Assembly: GCA_934047225.1 (NCBI GenBank)
Contig: OW204001.1
Location: forward strand, 6,990,201-7,054,200
Source: Ypsolopha sequella
Lineage: Eukaryota > Arthropoda > Insecta > Lepidoptera > Ypsolophidae
Direction of reading: 5' to 3'
Length of the DNA stretch: 64,000 nucleotides
The notes below the pieces were generated by a model. The model worked only from the letters and a program-made list of their open reading frames with translations. It did no database searches and had not been told where the DNA came from. Both the position numbers and the translations under genes were made by a program. The stretch's first letter is position 1. The number at the start of each line of letters is the position of its first letter. Shown here one piece after another: positions 31,599-42,699 of the stretch.

Positions 31599-34500
31599 GT
31601 GGTATTTATCAATTTTATTTTTAGTTAAAAATGTTATATTTAAAATGTGTTTTGTTTCGTGCGTGTTGTGGCATTTAAATAAATGATTCTTTATCTTTTT
31701 TATCTTTATTTTCGGAATTAAATTCTATCGAGAAAATTTCATCCAATCGCGTTTTCTTTCCGTGAGAATCTTAATCAAATACTCAATAAACATTTACCCA
31801 AAAATTAAATACGTAGATGACATTATAGTGGAGTAAATGGATTCGAAAAAACCCATTTTTTTTTGGTGCCGCCTTAAAGGGCCTGGCGTGGTTCTAAAGA
31901 TATGACCACGGCACAGAAATGATTTTTTGGGCCCGTCCGTACAAAATTGTACTCGCAGATTCCCTCTACTTTGCTGCTCATATCTTTAAAACCGTACCGG
32001 GACCTATATTGTTCTGTTAAAAAGCATTAAAAATCATCCAATGCACGGACATAAAGTTTTATTTTATTCAATCATCTCGTTTAGATCTTAAAGACATTTC
32101 TTGTTATTTTGCCAGAGGCAAACTAAGGTCGCCGCCGCCTTCACATGAAAATAGTGTAGCGTTGTACCAGCGCCCATCAGTATACTCTATGCCAGCGCCC
32201 ACGCTCACTGGCAAACTTATGTGCGGGGCAATTTGCAACTCAATATCGTTTATCGAATGAGCGCAATGCCTGTGATGGACAAAAAACATTGAGTTAACAG
32301 TTTGTTGGTATCGATAAACGATGAGTTGCACATCACTATTCGCTGATACATCTCGTTCCGAATTGTAGATGGCGAAAAAGAGCAATAAATGGTGACAATT
32401 TCTTAACACAGTTTTATTGGTTTTAATTTAACCTTTAACAACACATCTTAATTTATAAGCACTCAAAACTTGGTATTTACTGTTGGATATATTACAGTAT
32501 AGAAATAGATAAAGTTATTTAGAGCCTTGCTTTGCTTACGTACAATTATTGAAATGTCCATAGAATAAACTCTTTTGCTACCAGTATTTTGGATTTTTAA
32601 TCATAACAAAAACATTCAGTGCCTGTGAGTTGAGTATACGCTGAATTTTAGCTCGCTATTAGAATATTTTGAAAAAAAAATAATAAATGAAAAGTCAACC
32701 ATAAAAGTTTAAAAATCTATAATTTGTTTGGGTTTTAATTACAAAGTTTGATGTTACTTTTGAAAAGATATTGTATGTATTTCAGAAAAACATGTAAGGT
32801 GTATTCTTTGAATTATGCTATCTGTCATTCAATTTTAGCATTTATGTTAAAGTACCTAATTACCGTTAGTAAATTTTAAGTCGATAAATCTTCTTACCAA
32901 TAATTAATTAAATTATAAACGTCATAAAATCAGAAATAAGGAGATCCGTGTTGGAGATCGAAAGTGAGCGACATAGCTTGCCAAATGAGTAAATTGATGT
33001 CGCAGTGGGCAGGCCATATTTACAACTGGAACTTTATTCTTGGACGAATAAACCAGACGCCATCTTGCGTTTTAAAATTTTCATTTTTCAAATTAATAGT
33101 AAATAATATATTCCAACATTAATTTGTTACTAATTAGCTAGATTTTTTTTATAATATGATTTAGTATTGTAAGCGTAGTCTGTGATAAATTTTTCCAAAA
33201 AATATACCTACCTTTTACTATAAACGCCTATGTTTTAAAAAAATAATGATAATATTTATTATTTTAAGGTAAAGGAAGGTGTAGTGTGCTGCACTGCTAT
33301 GGTATTGCTTTGATGTTATTTTATATAACCCTGACCACCTAACGAATAACTTCCGTTGATTTCTTGACAAGCCGAAATATACCTAAGTACGAGTAATATG
33401 TTGTGTATGATGTTGTTGGGTGACGCAGTGGTGTCCAAGGGTTGCAGCCTTTTAGACTGTGAGAGCTTTACTAACTTAATTTTACAGAAAACAGCACATT
33501 ATATTTTACAATTTATTAATCTTAGAATTATTCTAAGTTATTAATCCATGTTGACTTCCTTTCTGACACAAGAAGACAAGACAGCTTTTTCTTCGAAAGA
33601 CAACCATTGCAATACAAAGTTTGAATATGTATAAAAACTCTTTCAACAGTGTATATTTAAGTAATAATAAGAAATTAAATGAAAACTACATCGTTAAGAC
33701 ATGAATCCCCGAAGAGGTACTTATTAGAGGTGTTCCCGAAAGTTGCCTGTGGAATGCAAGTCACAGCCTACTCTTGTACACCCACATTTTACCAACGATT
33801 ATTACGTCCCTCCCAGCGTGAACGGTTATTGATAATATCCTTTATTATTTATTGTTTCGGAGACATCATAATAAAACCATGTCCGAAAGGGAACAATGAC
33901 ATTTATATTTGATTATCTTTCCGCAGATTAGGTATGGTGATTTTCATTATTTAATTAAATGCAAAATTAAAGGATCCGAAAAAATACACCGACGTCAAAG
34001 TTGACTAAAAAGTTTAGTAATGACGTACTGTAACCATCTTTCTCACTTTTGCTGTACGAACTAGAGAAATAGAAGTTATTTAGGTCGATTTGCTATAAAT
34101 AAAGATACAAGTGGTGACTTCTCAAGATCACACGGAAAAAGAAATTAAAGTCAGAAAAAGTTTTTCGGGTAATAAATAAGAAAAACTTTTACCATACAGG
34201 TAAAACACAAAAAATTGTAATATAAAAATTATAACTGACAATTTGATAAGTTAATCATCTGTTTGGTAAAAACTATTACTTGCTTATTAACATTTGATTA
34301 TTTAAAATAACATTACCTTAAAAATAACAATAAATTATAACGTTATCATATACTTAGATTACTAAACGCTGATGTAGGCTAACTAGACCTAATAATACCT
34401 TGCCTGGAGTCTCCTTTATTACACCGTTTTAAACGATTCCCCTAATTAATTAATATTTTCGCGTTAAATATTGCAAGTTATTAATATACATATTCATAAG

Positions 34501-34604
34501 TTGATGATGGACTTCAGCAAAATCGTCTATTTCAATCAATTATAATTGAACAAGCACTTTTAAATATTGATTTTTTAGTTTTTCTCGTTTATCATCAGCA
34601 TTTA
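31599..34604. other. Intergenic, no gene recognised
   Basis: Three kilobases of AT-rich DNA downstream of SHPK (on the minus strand). The 101-aa minus frame at 32104-32409 and the 77-aa plus frame at 33679-33912 have no motif I recognise. TTTATT near 34411 may serve as the SHPK poly(A) signal on the minus strand. Confidence 0.5.
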
Positions 34605-35712
34605 TTATTCAACAGTTATCACAGCTACTGCAGCTCCTCGCGCTGCATCTCCACCCGAAGTAAATGCCAAAGGACGACTATAGTAATGTTCTACTGCTCG
34701 TTGTAAAACTGCATTTCTCGATAGCCCTGATCCATTTCCTACAATTCTTGTTATATTTGCATTCAAGAGGATTTCTTTAGGCATCATTGAATGTAAATTT
34801 TCTATCACACTGTCGCATAGAGATCGAAAGACGTGTCCTAACTGGATATTAGAAAGGTCAATATTTTCAACCGAAGCTTTTGCGGTTGGTAAATGGCGTT
34901 CACCTAATAAGTGAGGGATTATTTTCATCGAAGATTCTGCTGGTGCCTCTAAGCCAAGAGCAATCAATTTTTCCCAAACTTTTGATTGAGGAATTGGGGC
35001 TCCCAATTCTAACATCCACTGTTGTAACATTTTGACAAATGTAGCGAGACTATTTCCTCCATTTAACGAGGCAGCTACCACTAAATATGTATTATTAAAA
35101 TATGGAAGATGTTCTATTGTGCTGCATCCTAAATCTGTGATTTCACTTGTAACAAAGGCAAGCTGGGCAGAGGTTGAAACATTTAAAACTGCGTCTTGTT
35201 TGTTTTCTAGGGTGGCGAGAATAGAGCATTGCAGATCACCTAGGGCTGCCCCAACAGGAGTACCTTCAGGAATACCGTTCCATGAAGATATTAACTTTCC
35301 TGCAAGTTCTCCACCCTTTACCACCTTAGGCAACAGATTTATGGGAAAATCAATGGATTGTAAAATTTCTGAATTCCATTCATTTTTTTTTGTGTTATAA
35401 TATCCCCAACTTGCAGCATTTTGATCAGACGTTACTGGATTTTCTAAATTACAGATCATTGCTACTACGAAATCTTGTACCGTTGCAGAGCAATTATAGT
35501 TTTGTAGTTTTTCTGGTTTGTATTTTTGCAACCACAACAATGTTGCACATCCATATCCAGAGTAACATTTAAGATGGGAGTCTGGCTTGGGTAACGAATT
35601 AAGAAATTCTGGTTTACACCTTGTATCCTGCCAAGTGTACAAAGCCGACATGTTCTCTCTTATTGCTTCATACCTCATCACAACACCATCTTTTTCTATT
35701 TTCTCCCAAGCC
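34605..35712 (-). CDS. SHPK: SHPK exon 2
   Basis: 369 codons plus stop. It contains the rest of both FGGY domains. The open frame extends 5' of the splice to 35756, but the upstream residues (MNIINVKIKSFSYY) are intron translation. Confidence 0.93.
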
Positions 35713-38700
35713 CTGTAATAAGAAAACGATTTAATTTTAACATTAATTATGTTCAATTATTGATAACAAGTAGCACATAGACTGTAAGTTTGTTGTAGGT
35801 AACTATATCTCATCGAGGACCAGTATGACACAGCCATTGTGAGAAGGGCAAAAAGTTAAGTACTCCTAAAAAGCCGGCCGACCTTGGGGAAACCTGGCAG
35901 GTTGTGTAGTAATGAAAAAAGTGGAGCTTTTTTTCATGTCAAAATACCTCATGTGGTACCAGCATCAAACTTTGTTTATACGATAACACTCGATAAGTAT
36001 ATCCAGAAAAACATTTGCTGCCGCGAGTTGGCCTGGCCATTTAATCTGTCCGAATGATTTAAGGGATGCATTTAGGGTAGATTTTATCTCATCGAGTACC
36101 AGCATGCAACATATGTATTATTGTGACCTTGACCAACCTATTATGAAATCCCCCAGTTTGCCTTAAGTCGGCCTGGCCGCTTTTCCTGTACGAACAACTT
36201 TATGTTAGATAACGTTTTTTACTATATTTTTGGTAAGAACTTAGTATCCAGATTTTTAAATTTGGGGTAGCGGGTACGGGTGGGTAAGGGGACTCTATTG
36301 TATCCCCCCTCCCCCGGCTTTTTAAGAACTTTGGAAGGGCATTTGATTATTCCTTAACGAAATTAGAGTGCTGAGGGTATGAGGTGATAGTACCCCCCTT
36401 TGATAGTACCCCCCGCCCCCCTTGCGGAGACCAATCGTTTTTTTATTATATAAGAATTTTGATCCTAGGCGTAGTCTAACAAATGTGGTTTAATATAATT
36501 TGACCTATACATTATATACTTTTTTAGTACCAGACTTGGAGACGCCTCACTCCGCTCCGCATCGCTCTGCTCTGATTTGTTTCATAACGTTGAAACCTAA
36601 CCTAATCTAGTTTTCTAAAATATAATTAGATCTACACATTATATAGGATGGTCCAAAAGGTGACGTCAATTTTTTTTTTAGATTCCTCTTGCCTGGGTGT
36701 GTCCGAAAATACCCCATATATGTTCCGCGATTTTTAGCAGTTCAGAAGTTATGATTTTTTAAATTTGTATTTGCGAGTTTTCTACCGGAGCAACTTAAGA
36801 AATCATAACTTGTTTGTTAGTAAGATTTTTTGTATTTTTTTTTTCTCTTAAATGGTTGTATTGAGTTATTCTTTGATACGTTATAAATTATAAACAACTA
36901 CACGACATTCTTCATTACAAGTTACCGAAAAAAGGGTCGAAAGTGCAAGTTTTGGGTTTAAGCTGGACGGAGTTAAGACAAAATGGATGTATCATCGGTT
37001 CAAATTACTTTTAAAAACTTGAAAAATTTATTAGCTTTCCAAATAATAAAATCATTGTCCTTAATAGGCAATTTTTCGATGAAATTGGCTTCCAAACTTA
37101 TTTAGGTGAAAATTAGCTAAGAAAAAATTGTGCCCTAAAATTTGTTTTAGCTTTTTTTAACTAATTCCGAAGAAGAACTGGGACGAAAATTGAGAGGAGC
37201 TGCAACGAAAGTCAGAGAAAATTCAAACGCTTTCCGTAGATTAAAAAATATTTTTTAAGACGTTACCGACTGTGTATTTATGTTGATGGGTGTAATTTAA
37301 TAATCTTTTCTAATAAACAATTTTTTTTTAGGACATTTTCATTTCACAGCCATTTAATTAGTTTTAGGTCATCATAACACAGAATAAGGCAAAACCAGTT
37401 TTTTTTGTAAAATGTTTTTTTAGTGTGTTACTGATCGTTCAATTTCAGATTATTTGAATGCTTTTGATGATGAAGGCATTTTTTATGGCACTAATGGTGG
37501 CCATATAAAAAGCTAAAACAATTTTTCCGGACGCAATTTTTTCTTAGCTCATTTTGACCTAAATAAGTTTGAAAGCCGATTTCATCGAAAAATTACCTAT
37601 TACGAACAACTTTTTTTTTATTATATCAATTATTAATAAATTATTCAAGTTTTTAAAAGTAGTTTGAACCTATGATACATCCATTTTGTATTGTTAAGAG
37701 AATTTCGAAAACTTAACTCCGTCCAACTCAAACCAAAAATTATCACTTTTGACCCTTTTTTCGGTAACTTGTAATGAAGAATGTTGTGTACTTAGTTGAT
37801 TATAACGTATCAAAGAACAATTCAAGACAATCATGTATGAGAAACAAAATACAAAAAATCTTACTAATAAACAAGTTATGATTTTTTCAAGTTGCTCCGG
37901 TAGAAAATTCGCAAATACACATAAAAAAACCATAACTTCTAAACTGCAAAAAATCGTGAAACATACATGGGTTATTTTCGGATACCTCCAGGCATGAGGA
38001 ATCTAAAAATAATTTTTTTGACGTCACCTTTTGGACCATTTTGTATACCTTTCTAGTCACAGACTAGGAGACGCCTCGCTCCGCTCCGCTTCGCTCGGCT
38101 CTGATTTGTTGCATAATGTGAAACCTAGCCTAATCTAGATTTCTAAAATATCATTTGACCTATACATTATTATACCTTTTATGTATCAGACTAGGAGACC
38201 CTCGCTCCGCTCTGCTTCACTCGACTCTGTCTTGTTTCATAACGTTGAAACCTTTTTTTTAATTGTGTGTAATGGCTTTTTAGCATAGCCTATGCTTAAG
38301 GAGGTTATGCTTTTTAGTCAAAAATGGCCGCTCCCGTATAAAACCCGTTCTATTTAACCTAAATAAGTAATTTACAACTATTACTGTTTTTTTAGGTAGT
38401 GTGCGTTTTATTGGTTGATGTTTGTCGTCGTTCAATTTTGACACTTCGTCAGGATTTTGATAATGCAAATCAAGCAAAAATTCACAGAAAATCTAAATTT
38501 TCAAAAATTCATGTCGTGAAAACTTCCCCGCAAGTTGAAATTATAGAGTAGTGTGTCTAGTAACCATACCTACCTAACATAAAAATATGAAGTGCGTAGC
38601 AATTAGGAAATAATCAAATGATGATTTTTGTACTTCTTCTCACAGTGATTGTGTCATGCTCGTACTCGATGAGATATAGTTACCGACAACAAACTTATGG

Positions 38701-39022
38701 TCTAACATATTTGTTCATTGCAAGTAAATCACCGTTTTTCTCCATTTTTCCAAAGAAGAACTCCATGCATTTGTCCACATACACCAATTTTAATAACATT
38801 TCTCAGAAGATCTCTCGGCAAACGGGAAACACAATAATGAACTGCTGATACTATTTTTGGAACATCTTGTTTATTTCCTTCAATTCCTTGATCACTTGGT
38901 ATATTTGCTGCAGTATCCTTATTTTGTTTAGCTATAATTTCTTTGCTGTTTATATCAAGAACACAAACTTTTACAGAGGTTGTTCCTATATCCATTCCCA
39001 AAATATATTGTTTTTCTGCCAT
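34605..39022 (-). CDS. SHPK: Sedoheptulokinase, two exons, 465 aa
   Basis: Phosphorylates sedoheptulose to sedoheptulose 7-phosphate, feeding the pentose phosphate pathway in the cytosol (family knowledge). Exons on the minus strand: 39022-38733 (290 nt) and 35712-34605 (1108 nt); the CGG arginine codon spans the junction (CG|G), with donor GTGATT and acceptor TTACAG. The total is 466 codons including stop, near human SHPK (478 aa). FGGY kinase motifs: MDIGTTSVKVCVL at the N-terminus, GVCGQMHGV, TWQDTRC, SDQNAASWGYYNT, GAALGDLQCS, NVSTSAQLA, ASLNGGN, LLGERHLPTA and GNGSGLSRNA. The SDQNAASWG and GERHLP blocks separate it from xylulokinase. The 3.0-kb intron carries a large fold-back. Confidence 0.94.
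36490..38250. repeat. ~120-bp tandem units, interrupted
   Basis: The block AGACTAGGAGACGCCTCGCT followed by CCGCT-rich sequence, TTTCATAACGTTGAAACCTA and CATTATATA recurs at about 36530, 38055 and 38190. The fold-back at 36646-38041 lies between the first and second units. Confidence 0.8.
36646..38041. mobile_element. 1.4-kb fold-back element, ~500-bp arms
   Basis: The left end is ATGGTCCAAAAGGTGACGTC and the right end its complement. Arms run roughly 36646-37135 and 37530-38041 and match through most of their length with small differences. Flanks are TATA on both sides, compatible with a TA-type target. No transposase frame is present. Likely a non-autonomous Tc1/mariner-type element, class not proven. 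Confidence 0.85.
38733..39022 (-). CDS. SHPK: SHPK exon 1
   Basis: 96 codons plus two bases. It starts at an ATG in good context and encodes the phosphate-binding DIGTTSVK and the QMHGVLLW substrate-side motif. The donor GT is at plus positions 38731-38732. Confidence 0.93.
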
Positions 39023-40189
39023 TTTGTTTTATTTAGAGATAGGAGCAGTGCCGAGAATAAATTTTATATTTTGAAAGGGATAAACTCACTATGTTCAACT
39101 ACAAACTACAACACCACACAGAATACAAGCGATGGAGCAGCAATGATTGCGGTCTCTCTAAATAACCTTTTATCTTGTTTAACCAATCAACTAACTAGTC
39201 TTTCAATTACGTAAACAAATAGGTATGATACGTGTCTTTTTTATCTTTGTGAGTAGCTGTCGGCTTATCAATACGTACTCGATTGCATAAAATTAGCTCA
39301 CTGAATATAGACAAGTTAGTAAATAAAGAGTTCTATACGATGCTCTTAAGTTTTTGTAGCAGACTGACTGTGACAGACAGAACCAAGTGGTATACCACGC
39401 GCCGCGCCGCGACGTGACGCGCCGCCCCGCCGCCGGGCCGTGACGGACATAGATAATACACCGTGACGGACGTGGGAGCACTAATTATAAATAAAGAGAT
39501 GTCACGTGGTGAAGTGTTAACAAACAATTTTTAAAATATCCATGGCTTAAATTTAGAATAGGATACCCAAAGATATAGATGTATAACGTTTTGGTTTGTA
39601 GCATACTACTCCAAGTCTCCATCTCCAACTCTCAATTTGAGAGTTGTAGTGTTTTATTTGCTCAGTAATGGAAACCACCATGGCTATACCACAAATTATA
39701 GAGGGATACAATACACCGTGGCTTGGTTAGGTAGGTTATACTAATGCAAGGAATATAGAAATAAATATCTAATAATATAGAAATAAATATCTAAATATCT
39801 AATACTCTAATGCTCTAGTTATACCATGGATACCACAGAGCACATAATATATTATACTTGGAGGGAGAGTCTCACAAATTATAGTGAGAGTTAGTTAGAG
39901 TCTCAAACAAAGCATAAATTCCATGGATGTATACGTAAACTGGATTGAGCACTGAAGGATGTTACGCGTAGAAAAATAGACTCTATTTCGTACAGTTAAA
40001 AGTTATTTTATTATGACATAACCAACTAGAGAAAACGTGCCGAGCGGGACAACACACAGTCGATGCCTGTGTCCTACTCGCACAGTTGCCATCACAAAAA
40101 AAACAAATTGCGATGGTAGGCTTGAGTTTTTCACGATTTAGTTTTTCAACGACTTTATAGTATTTAGCTTTTAGTAAATACTTTTTTTT
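39023..40189. other. SHPK upstream flank, no further gene seen
   Basis: Must include the SHPK promoter, though no core element is obvious. A very GC-rich patch at 39398-39475 (CGCCGCCCCGCCGCC-like) stands out from AT-rich surroundings. Short local duplications occur at 39750-39800 (AGAAATAAATATCTAA). Confidence 0.5.
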
Positions 40190-40860
40190 TAACCGACTTG
40201 AAAAAAAGAGGAGAATCTCAATTCGACTGTATTTTTTTTGGGTATGTTATTCCTTATCTCCGTCAATTCTGAACTGAATTGAATGATTCTTTTTTTGTTT
40301 GGAAAAATTTCCTTTGAGGTAGGTCCCATTTTAAGATTGACCATGATCTGATGAAAGTTTTCAGAGATAGGCAGTGGAACGCCTCAGAAAGTAACAGCGT
40401 ACCACTTGATATTAAGGAAATCGCTTTGTACTACGATGTTGATCGCAGAGTATTACTTGGAAATTGTCAATCTTCCACCTGACCTTCGATCCTGGTCTTA
40501 TTAAGTCATTACCATAGAACTCTTTAACGAATGAGAGCACTTACCTCGAGATTGCGGCAATCACCTTGGTAGGGTGCTGATTGTCGGGCATTTCTTGGAA
40601 ATTATCAGAATACCCACCTGACCTTCCATCCTGGCTTCACCACCATAGAACTCCTTAACGGACGACAGCATACCACTCAAGATTAAGGCAATCGCTTTGT
40701 ATTAGGATAGTGATTGCCGAGTACTACTTGTAAATTGTAATTTCTCCACCTGAACTTTGATCTTGGCCTCATTACCATAGAACTCCTCAACGGGTGACAG
40801 CACATAACTTGAGATTACGGCAATCAGTTTGTATTAGGGTGCTGATTACATTTATTTATT
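40190..40860. repeat. Dispersed repeat with ~130-140-bp tandem units
   Basis: Starts AACCGACTTGAAAAAAAGAG followed by TCAATTCGACTGTATTTTTT, a sequence type frequent in Lepidoptera. Tandem units with ATTAAGGCAATCGCTTTGTA and CCACCTGACCTT start near 40401, 40542, 40672 and 40803. No ORF. Confidence 0.75.
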
Positions 40861-40950
40861 ATTAAATATAACCAATTATTACTTGTCCTTCGTTTTATAT
40901 CAACAGCGCGTTTACAAAAACTATCCACATTACACAATTTGACCCGTCAA

Positions 40951-41330
40951 CACTAAAAATGTAAAATAAAAAACTTTTAACAAAAAATAGTAACCGACTT
41001 TAAATGTAACTGCAGCCATTCGCAAAAAAGTTGAAAATAATTATAAAATGACCGATGGTACTGAAATAACACTTTTTCCGACTTCTTTGTTCCTGAAAAA
41101 TATGTTCTTTAAAAGTGACCGCGTTCCCTTGGTTATAGCAACACAGAAACCAATATAAGAGCGCCGACTTCTAAAGAACATATTTTTCAGGAAGAAAGAA
41201 GGCGGAAAAAGTGTTATTTCGGTACCATCTGTCATTTTATAATTATTTTAAGCTTTTTAGCGAATGGCTGCAGTTACATTTGAAGTCCGTCACTATTTTT
41301 TTGTTAGGTTTATGTATGTTTTACATTTAG
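40951..41330. mobile_element. Fold-back MITE, ~380 bp
   Basis: Long arms share CCGACTTTAAATGTAACTGC, AATTATAAAATGACCGATGG, GAAATAACACTTTTTCCGAC and GAAAAATATGTTCTTTA or their complements. The loop is ~30 bp. The minus-strand 64-aa frame is a palindrome product. Confidence 0.88.
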
Positions 41331-41646
41331 TTTTATCCGTAAATGTAAGATCAATCATTCCTTAATAAAGTTGGGATTATTCTTATGCTTGCAAACTGGT
41401 AACCCTTTTATCTAAAAATGAAAATGGCACCACGGCCGTGACATTTGAAAACAAAATTGTAAAATTAATAATTTTTTGCAAAATTGGTTAAAGCATGCAG
41501 CGTGAAGAGCTGCAGAAGCCAAATTTTTGGGAATTGTGGGATATCGTTTCATAGGTAAGGCATAATTACAACGTTTTCTCGGAGAAATGATACATGTTTA
41601 CATTGATACCGCTAGAGTAACCATGATATTGGGTTTTACATTACAG

Positions 41647-41770
41647 TCTTCCAAAAACTGAAAATATCCGAAGAAAATGGTTAGAAGTTTTAGGAAACGA
41701 AGTAAAGTGCAAAAATCCAGTAGTCTGCAGGCGCTATTTTAAAGCAGAAGACTTTAAACCAATAAAATAA
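41647..41770 (+). pseudogene. Possible THAP zinc-finger exon fragment
   Basis: After a TTACAG acceptor-like site the + strand reads LPKTENIRRKWLEVLG, then VVCRRYFKAEDFKPIK and a stop. The spacing of rkW, VC-RyF and edF resembles the second half of a THAP domain. A short preceding segment (41498-41555, NFWELWDIVS) ends at GTAAGG. Without the N-terminal C2 half the call is weak; it may be a captured exon or transposon relic. Confidence 0.35.
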
Positions 41771-42690
41771 ATGTTTTGAATACGGTTTTTACTACCTACG
41801 TGGTCTCAATCAATTATTTTTAAATATGGTTACCCTACTTAGACAGAGATGAAATTATCTAGTATGACTTCTCGTTCTTCACGTTTTTTGAAACAAGTAC
41901 TCAGTCCGGTTAGGGTATAGGTTCATGATAAATTCCCATTCACAAAGTATAAACCGAAATGTACAATCAAAACATAAAATACATAGTATCCCTTTATAAT
42001 TTGTGCATAAAACTTTATTTCATCGAACATTTGTAACATTAGACAACAAATTAAAGTTAAGAATCGTTCGCAAGTGCCTTCGCAAATATAAAAAATTTAT
42101 ATGAAAATATGAAATGCGTTCATTAAATAACCCTGGGCTAGGTAGGAACACTGGGGTTGTAACGCTGAATTTTTTGAACGGGTTTCGTTGTGTAGCGACA
42201 CTCCAAACGTCAGTTGTCATTTTTGCATTATATTTAGTATAATAACATTGAGAGGACCTTCTCTGTACGAAATTTAAAGTAAATATATCAACTATAATGT
42301 TGAGAAGACCCCCTTGGTACGAAAATTAACGTCAGGTGACGTTTGGAGCCTATACGAACCTTGCGACCCCTGCTCAGAGTTGATGTTGAAAAATTCGATC
42401 CCAGTGTAGCGACACTGTCATTTTTGAAATATAATAATTCCTTCAGCTGCGGTACTTACTGATTTTCTGAAAAACGTATTCTGTTCGAGTCTTCCACCAA
42501 AAGAACAAGCTGTTAATTTGACACTTCAATGGTCAGTCACAAAGTCCGTATGGGTTTGTTTGGTTTAGTCATGTAACCGTCTTACCAAAGATAGCTGAGC
42601 GTGGTGAATTCGATTGTTTTGATAACCGCACGCATAGTCAGTAGTCAGCTCCATACCTAGTTGGTCAATAAATATACTGTATTAAGCTTT
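41771..42690. other. Intergenic, diverged local duplications only
   Basis: Two related ~120-bp stretches share GTGTAGCGACACT plus TGTCATTTTTG near 42190 and 42405, and a TTGAGAGGACC/TTGAGAAGACC block near 42250 and 42302. No coding sequence recognised. Confidence 0.5.
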
Positions 42691-42699
42691 ATTTATTTC

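Larger units (their letters stand above)
35713..38732 (-). other. SHPK intron with repeats
   Basis: Contains unrecognised DNA at 35760-36480 with C-rich patches (36300-36425), three ~120-bp tandem units (36490-38250) and the 1.4-kb fold-back placed inside that array. Confidence 0.75.

Noticed and set aside
32104..32409. 101-aa minus-strand ORF
   Set aside because: No motif, no splice context and composition like the flanking DNA; probably chance.
34605..39022. Xylulokinase instead of sedoheptulokinase
   Set aside because: SDQNAASWG, LLGERHLP and the overall length and order fit SHPK better than xylulokinase, which is longer (~530 aa).
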